Assembly (NCBI RefSeq): GCF_024623785.1
Contig: NZ_JANKBZ010000021.1
Location: 124,001-188,000, forward strand
Direction of reading: 5' to 3'
DNA: 64,000 nt
Source: Archangium lipolyticum
GTDB lineage: Bacteria > Myxococcota > Myxococcia > Myxococcales > Myxococcaceae
Part shown: positions 26,434-34,831 of the stretch, in pieces
Numbering within the stretch: the stretch's first letter is position 1
Layout: every line of letters begins with the position of its first letter
Made by a program: the position numbers and the translations under genes
The notes under the pieces: model-generated
Seen by the model: the letters and a program-made list of their open reading frames with translations, nothing else
What the model was told of the DNA's origin: nothing
Database searches by the model: none

Positions 26434-28074
26434 ATGCTTCAAGGTCCCGGTCTATTCATCCTGCTTCTCGGTGTGCTCATCACCGTCCATGAGCTGGGCC
26501 ACTTCCTCGTGGCCAAGGCCTGCGGCGTGAAGGTGCTCCGCTTCTCCATCGGGTTCGGGCCGAGGCTGTTCGGTTTCACGAAGGGGGAGACGGAGTACCA
26601 GGTGGCCATCCTGCCCCTGGGCGGCTACGTGAAGATGGCAGGGGACTCGCCCCACGAGGAGCTGGCCCCCGAGGACGCCAATCGTGGCTTTCTGAACGCC
26701 GCGCCCTGGAAGCGCGCCCTCATCGTGGCGGCCGGGCCGTTCTTCAACCTGGTCTTCCCCGTCCTCATCTACTTCTTCGTCTTCGTCGGGGCGCACGAGG
26801 CCATCTCCACCAAGGTGGGATTCGTGGACCCGGCCATGCCCGCGGCGACCGCCGGCATCCGTCCGGGAGATCGGATCATCGCCGTGGATGGTGAGAAGGT
26901 GCGCACCTTCGACGAGCTGCGCGAGACCTTCGTCGGCCGCTTCGAGCGCCCCATCCCCATCACCGTCGAGCGCGATGGCAAGCAGTCCATCGTCGAGGTG
27001 ACGCCGCGCAAGGTCACCGACTCCAACGGCATCGACCCGGTGGAGCGGGGGCAGATTGGCATCCAGTACGCCCGCAAGCCCGCGGTGCTGGGCGTGCCGC
27101 CGGGTTCTCCCGCCGCCCAGGCCGGGTTGAAGACCTTCGACCGCGTCCTGTCCATCAACGGGGTGAGCATCCCGGACGAGGCCGCCCTCCACGAGCAGCT
27201 GGCGAAGCAGGAGGGGCCGCTGGCGGTCTCCGTCCAGCGCATGCAGCCGGTGGTGGCCGGTGCGGTGACGGGGAGCGCGCCGTCCGTCGTCCAGGTGACG
27301 GTGCCGAAGCAGCCGGGCAATGACGGGTTCACGGCCCTGGGCGCGGAGTCCTCGGATCTCTACGTGGTCTCCGTCAACCCCGGCAGCGTGGCGGACAAGG
27401 CCGGCATCCGCGCGGGGGACCGGCTCGTCTCCTTCAACGGTCAGCCGCTGCGCTCCTTCACCGTGCTGCTGGCGGAGCTCAGCAACCTGAAGGACCAGCC
27501 CTTCCAGCTCACCTGGCGCTCGGCGGATGGGCAGGAGCAGACGCAGAAGCTCGCGCAGGCGCCCTACAACACCCGGAGTGAGTTCTCCCAGGAGGCCCGG
27601 CTCGAGCTGGGCGTGGACCCCTGGTACCCCTCCTCGGCGGAGATCCTGCCCGTGGACATGGTGACGGTGGAGGTCAGCCCCGGAGACGCGTTGCTCCAGG
27701 CCGCCACCGTCGTGCCCCGCATCGTCGGGCAGATGGTGACGGTGCTCGGCCGCATCGCGACCAACCAGATGTCCACGAAGACGCTGGGCGGGCCGGTGAT
27801 GATGTACCAGCTGGCGTCCAAGAGCGCGGAGCAGGGGTGGGAGAGCTTCTTCCACCTGATGGCCGTCATCTCCATCAACCTGGGGGTGATGAACCTGCTG
27901 CCCATCCCCATCCTCGACGGCTTCCACCTGCTGTCCGCCTTCTGGGAAGGCATCCGCCGCCGCCCCATTCCGGTGCGCGTGCGCGAGGTGGCCAACGTCG
28001 TCGGCCTCATCCTCCTGGCGGCGCTGATGGTGATGGCCTTCTACAACGACATCAACCGGCTCATCTTCGGGTAG
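26434..28074 (+). CDS. rseP: RseP-family site-2 zinc metalloprotease with three PDZ domains
   Basis: About 546 residues against roughly 450 for E. coli RseP. HELGH active site at about 21-25 within the first helix; LDG motif (PIPILDGFH) near the C-terminus. Three PDZ-like blocks can be read between the helices: AGIRPGDRIIAVDG, AGLKTFDRVLSINGV and AGIRAGDRLVSFNG. RseP has two, so one appears duplicated. It cleaves membrane anti-sigma factors and signal-peptide remnants. The start was set at the second of two in-frame ATGs (26407, 26434), which gives the usual short N-terminus. Confidence 0.9.
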   Translation: MLQGPGLFILLLGVLITVHELGHFLVAKACGVKVLRFSIGFGPRLFGFTKGETEYQVAILPLGGYVKMAGDSPHEELAPEDANRGFLNAAPWKRALIVAAGPFFNLVFPVLIYFFVFVGAHEAISTKVGFVDPAMPAATAGIRPGDRIIAVDGEKVRTFDELRETFVGRFERPIPITVERDGKQSIVEVTPRKVTDSNGIDPVERGQIGIQYARKPAVLGVPPGSPAAQAGLKTFDRVLSINGVSIPDEAALHEQLAKQEGPLAVSVQRMQPVVAGAVTGSAPSVVQVTVPKQPGNDGFTALGAESSDLYVVSVNPGSVADKAGIRAGDRLVSFNGQPLRSFTVLLAELSNLKDQPFQLTWRSADGQEQTQKLAQAPYNTRSEFSQEARLELGVDPWYPSSAEILPVDMVTVEVSPGDALLQAATVVPRIVGQMVTVLGRIATNQMSTKTLGGPVMMYQLASKSAEQGWESFFHLMAVISINLGVMNLLPIPILDGFHLLSAFWEGIRRRPIPVRVREVANVVGLILLAALMVMAFYNDINRLIFG

Positions 28075-28081
28075 GGGTGCG

Positions 28082-28549
28082 ATGCGGCGGCTGCTCTTGG
28101 GCGTGACGGTGGGGGTGGGGGTCCTGGTGGGTTGCGCGCCGCGCGCCACCCGGCCAACCCCCTCCGAGGATCGGGAAGTGGTGCGGCCGGAGAAGCAACC
28201 TCCGCCGCGGGCGTACCTGGAAGAGGGCGTCGCCTCGTATTACGGCCCGGGCCTGGTCGGCCGGCCCACCGCCAGCGGCGAGAAGCTGGACCTCAAGGCC
28301 TTCACCGCCGCGCACCGCAAGCTGCCCTTCGGCACGTGCCTGCGCGTGGTGAACATGGAGAACGGGCGCTCGGTGCAGGTGCGCGTCAATGACCGGGGGC
28401 CCTTCGTCCAGGGGCGCGTGGTGGACGTGTCGCTCGCCGCCGCGAAGCAGCTCGACATGCTGCAGAAGGGGCTGGCCCGGGTGCGCCTCTACCGCTGCGC
28501 GGAGCGCACTTCCTACCTCTTCATCCCCTTCGGGCCGCTGGCGGGGTAG
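28082..28549 (+). CDS. rlpA: RlpA-family lipoprotein (septal-ring lytic transglycosylase-like)
   Basis: A 155-residue lipoprotein with lipobox LVGC at 15-18. A double-psi beta-barrel domain follows: GVASYYGPGLVGRPTASGE, AAHRKLPFGTCLRV and VRVNDRGPFVQGRVVDVS, where the catalytic Asp lies in NDRGPF. RlpA enzymes cut naked glycan strands. There is no C-terminal SPOR domain, so targeting to the septum is not assured. It starts seven bases after the rseP stop. Confidence 0.88.
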   Translation: MRRLLLGVTVGVGVLVGCAPRATRPTPSEDREVVRPEKQPPPRAYLEEGVASYYGPGLVGRPTASGEKLDLKAFTAAHRKLPFGTCLRVVNMENGRSVQVRVNDRGPFVQGRVVDVSLAAAKQLDMLQKGLARVRLYRCAERTSYLFIPFGPLAG

Positions 28550-28558
28550 AAGCCTCGC

Positions 28559-29293
28559 ATGTTCCTCGCGCTCGATACCTCCACCCTCACACTGTCCCTG
28601 GCCCTCGTGGAGCGGGAAGGGGAGGGCGTGCGCGTCCTCGAGCACGTGGTGGTGGGGCCGCCGAAGAAGCAGAGCGAGGTGCTGCCCGGCATCGTCGGCG
28701 AGGTGCTCGCGCGGCACGGGGTGGCGCTGAAGTCCCTGGAGGGGCTGGCCATCGGCCTGGGTCCGGGCTCCTTCACCGGCCTGCGCATCGGCCTGTCCTG
28801 CGTGAAGGGGCTCGCGTACGCGGCGGGCCTCAACGTGGCCGGGGCGTCGTCGCTCGCGGCCGTGGCCCTGGAAGGCCCCGAGGGTCCGCCCCTCTTCGCC
28901 CTCGCGGTGGCGCGCAAGGATGACCTGTACCTGGGGCGCTACCGGCGCGTGGGCCAGCGCGTGGAGGCGCTGGGGCCCGAGGAGGCCATGAGTCCGGAGG
29001 AGGTGGCCGCGCGCATGGCCGCCGAGCCCGAGGCGCTCGCGCTGGGTCCCGCCCTGACCGACTACCGCGCGGCCCTGGAGGCCCACGGCGTGGCGCCCTC
29101 ACGGCTGCTGCACGCGCCCGACTTCCCCTCGGCGGTGGCGCTGGCGCACCTGGTGCGCTTCCCCGAGCAGCGCTCGCTGGAGGCGCTCTTCGCCCTGGAG
29201 CCGCACTACGTCCGGGCTTCCGAGCCCGAGCGCAACCCCAAGTTCCCCCCGCTGCCCGGGCCTCCTCCCACCGCTCGCCTCAAGGAAGACTGA
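28559..29293 (+). CDS. tsaB: tRNA threonylcarbamoyladenosine biosynthesis protein TsaB
   Basis: A 244-residue member of the ASKHA/TsaD-like fold. LALDTSTLTLSLALV is the N-terminal phosphate-loop strand and GLGPGSFTGLRIGLSCVKGLAYA (about 63-85) the family signature. TsaB partners TsaD and TsaE to make t6A on ANN-decoding tRNAs. Ends the uppS-to-tsaB run and converges on the chemoreceptor gene. Confidence 0.93.
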   Translation: MFLALDTSTLTLSLALVEREGEGVRVLEHVVVGPPKKQSEVLPGIVGEVLARHGVALKSLEGLAIGLGPGSFTGLRIGLSCVKGLAYAAGLNVAGASSLAAVALEGPEGPPLFALAVARKDDLYLGRYRRVGQRVEALGPEEAMSPEEVAARMAAEPEALALGPALTDYRAALEAHGVAPSRLLHAPDFPSAVALAHLVRFPEQRSLEALFALEPHYVRASEPERNPKFPPLPGPPPTARLKED

Positions 29294-29318
29294 GGCCCGC
29301 TTCCGGTGGGGTGGGGCT

Positions 29319-31217
29319 CTACACCCGCCAGGTGCGCGCCACCGTCTCCATGCGCGTGGCGGCCTCGCGCAGCGTGCCCGTGGCCCGCGTGGTGGCCTGG
29401 AGACTCCGCATCGTCTCGTCCATCAGCGTGGACAGGTCCGTCACCGCGGTGAAGATCTGCGAGATGCCTGCGTTCTGCTGGTTCACCGCGACGGCGATCT
29501 GCCGCGCCGCCCCCGCGTTGTCCCGCACGATGGACGTCAGCTCCCGGAGGCTCTCGCCGCTCTCCCGCATCTGCTCGAGCCCGGCCTGCATCTGCGTCTG
29601 GCCCTTCTCGGTCATCGCCACCGTGGTCTGGATGGACTGACGGATGTCGTCGAGGATCTCCCGCACCCGGCCGGTGGAGTCGATGGACTGATCCGCCAGG
29701 CTGCGGATCTCCCGCGCCACCACGCCGAAGCCCTTGCCGTGCTCGCCCGAGCGCACCGCCTCGATGGCCGCGTTGAGCGCCAGCATGTTCGACTGGTCCG
29801 CCAGGTCCTTCACCGTCTGGGCGATGTCGCCAATCTGCAGGGTGCGCTCGCCGAGCGAGACGATGCTGCCGGCCAGGCGCCCCACCTTCGCGTGCAGCTC
29901 CTTGAGTCCCTCGAGGCTCGCGTTCACCTTCGCCTCGCCCGAGGTGCCCACCTCGTCGGCCCGGGCGGCCACCTCCAACACGGCCTGCGAGCGCTCCGCC
30001 GCCATCTGCGAGGTCTGTTGAATCTCCTGCGCGGTGACCTGCGTCTCCTGGATGGCCGATGCCTGACGCGCGAGGTTGCCCTCCTGTACCTCGGACGCCC
30101 GGCTCAGCTCGGCCACGGCCTCGGTGAGCACGTGCGTGCCCTGTTGCAGGCTGAGCGTGGACTCGCGCACGTGGTCCATCATCCTCGCGAAGGCCCGGGC
30201 CAGATCGCCCACCTCATCCTGGCCGTGCACCTCCACGCGCTGGGTGAGGTCTCCCTTCTGGACGACGCGCGTCACCGTCTCGCTCAGCGCCACGATGGGC
30301 TGGGTGATGCCACGTGCCAGCCACCAGGCGCCCACGATGGCCAGTCCCACGAAGAACGCGAGCATCCCGAAGGCCACCGTGGCCGCCTGGTTCACGGGGG
30401 CATAGGCCTCCGCCGCGTCCACCTTCGCCACGAAGTGCCAGCCATCTCCCACGTCCTGCTCGGCCGAGTCGTTGATGGCTCTCTCGGACACGGGCCGGAC
30501 GAGGGGAGCGGCACCGGGGAGGCGGGAATCGAAGAGGAGCGTGCCATCCGCGCGTTGCACCTCCAGGGTGAAGCTGCTCTGCGAGCGCTCGTGGGCCCGC
30601 CGCACCGCGGCCTTCACCACGTCGCCGACTTGGCTCCAGTCGTACGCGGCCAGCAGCATTCCGATGCGGCCACCACCGAGCGGGCTGAGCACCGGCGCGG
30701 CCAGCGGCAGCACCCGCCGGCCAAAGGTGGGGTCCTTCTCGGCCGAGAGGGAGTCGGCGGTGAAGCGCCCCTCCAGCGCCGCCCGGTACCATGCCGTCTC
30801 GCGCACCTCGCGCTCCCGGCCCTGATAGGACTTGAGCAGCGCCTCCGTGCTGGCGGAGACGGCGCGCCCCTTCTCGTCGAAGAGAACGAAGCCTCTGATG
30901 GACGGGTGGCGCTTCGCCAGCCCCGCGAGCACCGCGTCGCTCTTCTCGTACGTGTCGAAGAGCAGTGCCCCTCTCAGGATGGCGTCCTCGGACCAGCTGC
31001 GCACGCTCGCCTCGCGCTCGGCGAGCGTCCGCTCCACCAGATCCTTGAGACCCTCGGCCTCCACCTTGAGCGTGGAGTGGATCTGCTTCGACATCGTGCG
31101 CCGGGTGAAGGACAGGCCCAGACCCGTGAGTGACAGGAGGGACAGGGCCGACAGCAGCGCCACGGACAGGGTCAGGCGGCTCCTCAGCTTGAGGTTGCCC
31201 AGGAAGGCGTTGTTCAT
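29319..31217 (-). CDS. methyl-accepting chemotaxis protein with periplasmic dCache-type sensor
   Basis: About 632 residues. One helix near the N-terminus ([20 protein letters not shown]), a 235-residue periplasmic part with Cache-like segments ([18 protein letters not shown]), a second helix ([20 protein letters not shown]), HAMP ([15 protein letters not shown]), then the signalling coiled coil with the hairpin tip near [18 protein letters not shown]. There is no C-terminal CheR-binding pentapeptide. No che genes are nearby, so it must couple to a distant array. Four bases after the Cache-like gene, so co-expressed. Confidence 0.92.
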   Translation of the reverse strand: MNNAFLGNLKLRSRLTLSVALLSALSLLSLTGLGLSFTRRTMSKQIHSTLKVEAEGLKDLVERTLAEREASVRSWSEDAILRGALLFDTYEKSDAVLAGLAKRHPSIRGFVLFDEKGRAVSASTEALLKSYQGREREVRETAWYRAALEGRFTADSLSAEKDPTFGRRVLPLAAPVLSPLGGGRIGMLLAAYDWSQVGDVVKAAVRRAHERSQSSFTLEVQRADGTLLFDSRLPGAAPLVRPVSERAINDSAEQDVGDGWHFVAKVDAAEAYAPVNQAATVAFGMLAFFVGLAIVGAWWLARGITQPIVALSETVTRVVQKGDLTQRVEVHGQDEVGDLARAFARMMDHVRESTLSLQQGTHVLTEAVAELSRASEVQEGNLARQASAIQETQVTAQEIQQTSQMAAERSQAVLEVAARADEVGTSGEAKVNASLEGLKELHAKVGRLAGSIVSLGERTLQIGDIAQTVKDLADQSNMLALNAAIEAVRSGEHGKGFGVVAREIRSLADQSIDSTGRVREILDDIRQSIQTTVAMTEKGQTQMQAGLEQMRESGESLRELTSIVRDNAGAARQIAVAVNQQNAGISQIFTAVTDLSTLMDETMRSLQATTRATGTLREAATRMETVARTWRV

Positions 31218-31221
31218 GATG

Positions 31222-31761
31222 TCAGAGCTCGAGCAGGGAGACGGACACGGTGAGGGCGCCGATGACACGGGCGCCGTCCTTCACCGGCAGGGAGACCTGG
31301 ACGACGTAGGACTGGGAGGACTCGTCGAAGAAGGGCTTCTCGCGCAGCTCCCCGCCCCGGCCACCGTTGAAGGCCGCGCGCCACTTGGCCTCATCGCCCT
31401 GCCAGTAGTCGGAGGTGCGGCGCGTCGCGCCCACCAGTGCGCCCTGGTTGTCCATGATGAAGGCCTCGGCCACTGCCCGGCCCAGCTGCTCGCGGTAGCG
31501 GTTGAGTGAGCGCGTGCTCGTGCTGCCCAGGACCTTCCGCTTGAAGGGCGTGAGGGCGGGGGTCGCCGTCCACTCCGCATCCAGCTTCCGGATGGTCTCC
31601 AGCGGGACGCGCTGGGCGTTCTGCCGCTTCACTTCTCGCACCACGCCCGGATCCCTGGCGAGCCGCCGGAGCTCGGGCATCAGCGCATCTACCTTCTTCA
31701 ACTGCGCCGCACCATCTGGAGGCAGTTGGGTGAGCAGCAGTAACGAGACGATCGTCCACAT
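31222..31761 (-). CDS. exported single-Cache-like sensor protein, partner of the chemoreceptor
   Basis: A 179-residue protein with a short signal peptide ([17 protein letters not shown]). The body carries PDC/Cache-like features: [12 protein letters not shown] in the middle and [23 protein letters not shown] at the end, the two strands typical of this sensor fold. It has no output domain or second membrane helix, so it is probably free in the periplasm and may bind ligand for the chemoreceptor encoded four bases downstream. Confidence 0.75.
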   Translation of the reverse strand: MWTIVSLLLLTQLPPDGAAQLKKVDALMPELRRLARDPGVVREVKRQNAQRVPLETIRKLDAEWTATPALTPFKRKVLGSTSTRSLNRYREQLGRAVAEAFIMDNQGALVGATRRTSDYWQGDEAKWRAAFNGGRGGELREKPFFDESSQSYVVQVSLPVKDGARVIGALTVSVSLLEL

Positions 31762-32081
31762 CGATAGGGATTCACCATCGGGCCATGCGGAGATGCGTGC
31801 GGGTGGCCCACTCTGGCCACCCGTGGCCGGCGCTTCTGGCTCGCAGTCTACCCGACGGCTGGCGGGGTCCTCGCGGGCATGCGAGCAGGCCTCCTGGCGG
31901 GCGCATGGCCCCAGACCCGAAGCCGGGAGAGCGGGGGAGGCGCCAGGACAGGCCCGCTCGACCCGACCTGAAAAACACCGCCCGATGTCGCATACTGGCC
32001 TACAAGACGTGGAATGACCCGGACTTCCGGGCCGCCAGAAGGGAGCCCACTGGGGCCGGGGCTGGGGTAAAGGGACGCGCC
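31762..32081. promoter_or_regulatory. 320-base divergent region between the chemoreceptor operon and the ASADH-like gene
   Basis: No coding frame supported by homology, although one frame is open into the downstream gene. It contains a perfect 8-bp hairpin, GGGTGGCC (31801-31808) with GGCCACCC (31815-31822), 40 bases upstream of the leftward start, and a purine-rich GGGAGAGCGGGGGAG stretch near 31924-31938. It must carry promoters for both directions. No riboswitch class was recognised. Confidence 0.4.
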
Positions 32082-33110
32082 ATGAACGAGAACCTGCGAA
32101 TCGCCGTGGTGGGCGCCACGGGCGTGGTGGGCAGCGAGGTGCTCTCCGCCCTCTTCGACCGGGACTTCCCCGCCGAGCGGCTCACCGTGCTGGCCTCGGA
32201 GCGCTCCGAGGGCGAGGAGCTGGAGTACGGGGAGGAGTCCCTCGGGGTGGAGAAGGCCACCCCGGAGGCCTTCCGGGGCATTGGCCTGGCGCTCCTCGCC
32301 ACACCGGCGGACGTGTCGCGGACGCTCGCGCAGGCCGCCCAGGCCGCGGGCGCCTGGGTGGTGGACGTGAGCTCCGCCTTCCGCGCCGACGGCAACGTCC
32401 CGCTGGTGCTCCCCGGCTTCAACTCCGAGCTCCTGGGCGCTTCCTTCAAGGGCCGCATCGTCGCCGTGCCCTCGGCGGTGACGAGCGCCCTGGCGACCCT
32501 CCTCGAGCCGCTGCGCCAGTCCTTCGGCGTGGCCCAGGTCCAGGTGACGGCCCTCATGGGGGCCTCCTCCGCGGGCCAGCGGGGCCTGCGCGAGCTGGAG
32601 CAGCAGACGGCGGCCCTCCTCTCCGGCCGCGAGCCCGAGTCCCACGCCTTCCCCCAGCGCGTGGGCTTCAACCTGGTGCCCCAGGTGGGCCCCTTCCTGG
32701 CCAACTCGCCCTGGACGGAGGAGGAGGCCGGCTGGACGCTGGAGGCCGCCCGCCTCTTCGCCCCCAAGGGCGAGGTGCCCGTGGTGGCCGGGACCGCCGT
32801 GCAGGTGCCCTCCTTCTATGGTCACGGGCTGAGCCTCCATGTGCGGCTGAGGAAGCCCGCCTCGGTGGACCAGGCGCGCGCCGCCCTCAAGGGCTCGCCC
32901 GCCATCAAGGTGCTGGATTCACCCGGAGAGAAGGTCTACCCCATGACCAGCCTGGTCACCGCGGACCCCACCGTCCACGTGGGACGCCTGCGCTCCTTCC
33001 CCCAGGCCCCCGAGTGGCTCACCCTCTTCGCCGCCGTGGACAACGCCGGCCGGGGGGCCGCCCTCAACCTGGTGGAGGCCGGACTGCGGCTCGCCGAGCG
33101 CCCCGCCTGA
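32082..33110 (+). CDS. aspartate-semialdehyde dehydrogenase homologue of the USG-1 type, lacking the catalytic Cys
   Basis: A 342-residue protein. N-terminal VVGATGVVGSEVL is the NADP-binding motif. At the position where active ASADH has a Cys in the sequence NPNCST, this protein reads VAVPSAVTSAL, with no Cys, as in E. coli USG-1 (which I recall as VPNSLTS). C-terminal VPSFYGHGLSLHV is retained. The enzyme therefore probably does not make aspartate semialdehyde by the normal thioester route. The function of USG-1 proteins is unknown; a true asd gene should exist elsewhere. The ATG at 32082 gives the normal N-terminus. Confidence 0.85.
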   Translation: MNENLRIAVVGATGVVGSEVLSALFDRDFPAERLTVLASERSEGEELEYGEESLGVEKATPEAFRGIGLALLATPADVSRTLAQAAQAAGAWVVDVSSAFRADGNVPLVLPGFNSELLGASFKGRIVAVPSAVTSALATLLEPLRQSFGVAQVQVTALMGASSAGQRGLRELEQQTAALLSGREPESHAFPQRVGFNLVPQVGPFLANSPWTEEEAGWTLEAARLFAPKGEVPVVAGTAVQVPSFYGHGLSLHVRLRKPASVDQARAALKGSPAIKVLDSPGEKVYPMTSLVTADPTVHVGRLRSFPQAPEWLTLFAAVDNAGRGAALNLVEAGLRLAERPA

Positions 33111-33235
33111 CAATTTGGCAAGGCCTCCGGGGCGCCCCTGCCCATTTGACCGGGGCGGGGCTCCCTCCTCCCGGAAATGAAGGGGGGCGGGCCGGGTTCT
33201 TCCTGGCCTCTGGCTTGCTACCCTCCTGCCCGCCC

Positions 33236-34114
33236 ATGCGTAACCTCCTCCTTCTCACCGCCGTGTTCCTGTCGTCCGCGGCCTTCGCCCAACCGGTGCA
33301 GTTGCGCCTGTCCAACGGACAGGAGACGCAGAGCTTCGGACCCACGACGTGCTCCGGGCGCGTCAGCATCACCTGGACGAGGACCAGCACCACCATCTGT
33401 GAACAGCTCTCCCTGTGGCTCACCCAGCCCGGCAAGAACTGCGGTGACAGCCCCGAGGCCGGGGATGTCGGCCTGGATGCCATCACCCTCACGGAGCTGG
33501 GACAGTCGAACACGGGCACCTTCCAGGTCGATCTCGGCCAATTGCCCTTCCCCACCACGGGCGGTGGCGGAGGATGCGGTGCCCTGACGCAGGACGCGAC
33601 GTTCCGGCTGTGTGGTGCCACCAAGGTCTATGGGGGGTCTTTCGGGACCGACTGCAACACCGTGTCGAGAGCGTCGGGGATGAAGTTCGTCTACGACGGG
33701 ACGCCCCCGACCGCGCCCGTCATCGAGGACGCGCGGGGCCTGGACCAGGCCGTGCTCGCGGACGTCAGCGAGCCCACGGGGGCCACCGTCATCGAGCTCC
33801 ATGTGTCACGTGATGGCACCGAGGTGGCGATGGTGAGGCAGGACGTGGGCAGGGGCGCCATCCGGGTGGAGGGGCTGGAGAACGAGGTGACGTATCAGTT
33901 GGTGGCCTACGCCTTCGATCAGGCGGAGAACCGGAGCAATCCGTCCGAGGCCCGGGAGGCCTCCCCCACCAAGACCAATGGCTTCATGGAGGAGTACGCC
34001 AACGCCGGGGGCAAGGAGATGGGCGGGTGTGGCGCGGCGGGCGGAGGAGTTGTGGGCAGCGCGGTGCTGGCCGCCCTGGGTTTCTGGTTGTCCTCAAGGA
34101 GAAATCGTTCATGA
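33236..34114 (+). CDS. MYXO-CTERM-anchored exported protein (MXAN_2561-like)
   Basis: A 292-residue protein: signal peptide (LLLLTAVFLSSAAFA), a Cys-rich beta domain, a fibronectin-like segment (about 155-245; PPTAPVIEDARG), and at the end GGCGAAGGG, a hydrophobic helix and SSRRNRS. This Cys-helix-Arg ending is the MYXO-CTERM sorting signal, expected to direct the protein to the cell surface. I recognise the pairing with the next gene as that of M. xanthus MXAN_2561 and MXAN_2562. The stop overlaps the next start (ATGA, 34111-34114). Function unknown. Confidence 0.78.
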   Translation: MRNLLLLTAVFLSSAAFAQPVQLRLSNGQETQSFGPTTCSGRVSITWTRTSTTICEQLSLWLTQPGKNCGDSPEAGDVGLDAITLTELGQSNTGTFQVDLGQLPFPTTGGGGGCGALTQDATFRLCGATKVYGGSFGTDCNTVSRASGMKFVYDGTPPTAPVIEDARGLDQAVLADVSEPTGATVIELHVSRDGTEVAMVRQDVGRGAIRVEGLENEVTYQLVAYAFDQAENRSNPSEAREASPTKTNGFMEEYANAGGKEMGGCGAAGGGVVGSAVLAALGFWLSSRRNRS

Positions 34115-34824
34115 CTCGAGCAGTGGCCCTCGGCCTCGCGGTGTTCCTCATCGCGCTCCCCGGCGAGGCGCAGGACATGTCCGGGGTGGCCCAGTCACCC
34201 CGAAGCGGCTCCATCGAGTTCCGGCTCGGTGGATGGCGGCCGCAGATGGGCAGCGAGGAGGGCCTCTCCGAGGATCCGTTCTCGAAGGTGTTCGGAGGCA
34301 GCAACCTGCTGCTCTTCGAGGCCGAGCTGCAGCGCTTCTTCTACCAGGGCATCGGCTCGGCGGGCGTGAGCGTGTCGCTCGGCTACGCGGAGAAGTACGC
34401 CGCCGCCCTGCTGCCGAGCGGGGGCGCGAGCGCGGAGCGCACGGGCTTCCACGTGCTGCCCATCCACCTGCGCGGCGTCTACCGGTTCGACTACCCCGCG
34501 TTCCACTGGGGCATTCCGCTGGTGCCCTACATCAAGCCCGGCCTCATCTACATGCCCTGGTGGGTGACCAAGGGCGGAGACATCGAGACGGTCGAGGGCC
34601 GCAAGGGGCGTGGTGGCAAGCTGGGCTGGGAGGTGGCTGGTGGCGTGTCCTTCCTGCTGGACGTGCTGGAGCCGCGGCTGGCGCGCGACTTCGACTCGGA
34701 CCTCGGGGTGAACCACAGCTATCTCTTCGCCGAGTACACCTACGCGAAAGTGAACAACTTCGGCGGAGAGGGATTCAATCTCTCCGACTCGTACTGGATG
34801 TTCGGTCTGGCGCTGGATTACTAG
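34111..34824 (+). CDS. outer-membrane beta-barrel protein (MXAN_2562-like)
   Basis: A 237-residue protein with signal peptide (ALGLAVFLIALPGEAQ) and alternating aromatic strands such as GSIEFRLGGWRPQMG and YIKPGLIYMPWW, ending in WMFGLALDY, with the terminal aromatic residue expected of an outer-membrane barrel. The start ATG overlaps the stop of the MYXO-CTERM gene, so the two are made together and may form a surface complex. Function unknown. Confidence 0.78.
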   Translation: MTRAVALGLAVFLIALPGEAQDMSGVAQSPRSGSIEFRLGGWRPQMGSEEGLSEDPFSKVFGGSNLLLFEAELQRFFYQGIGSAGVSVSLGYAEKYAAALLPSGGASAERTGFHVLPIHLRGVYRFDYPAFHWGIPLVPYIKPGLIYMPWWVTKGGDIETVEGRKGRGGKLGWEVAGGVSFLLDVLEPRLARDFDSDLGVNHSYLFAEYTYAKVNNFGGEGFNLSDSYWMFGLALDY

Positions 34825-34831
34825 ACCGTAC

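Noticed and set aside
31801-31822. Rho-independent terminator in the gap upstream of the ASADH-like gene
   Set aside because: The 8-bp hairpin is perfect but lies upstream of both flanking start codons and has no U-run, so it does not follow any gene end.
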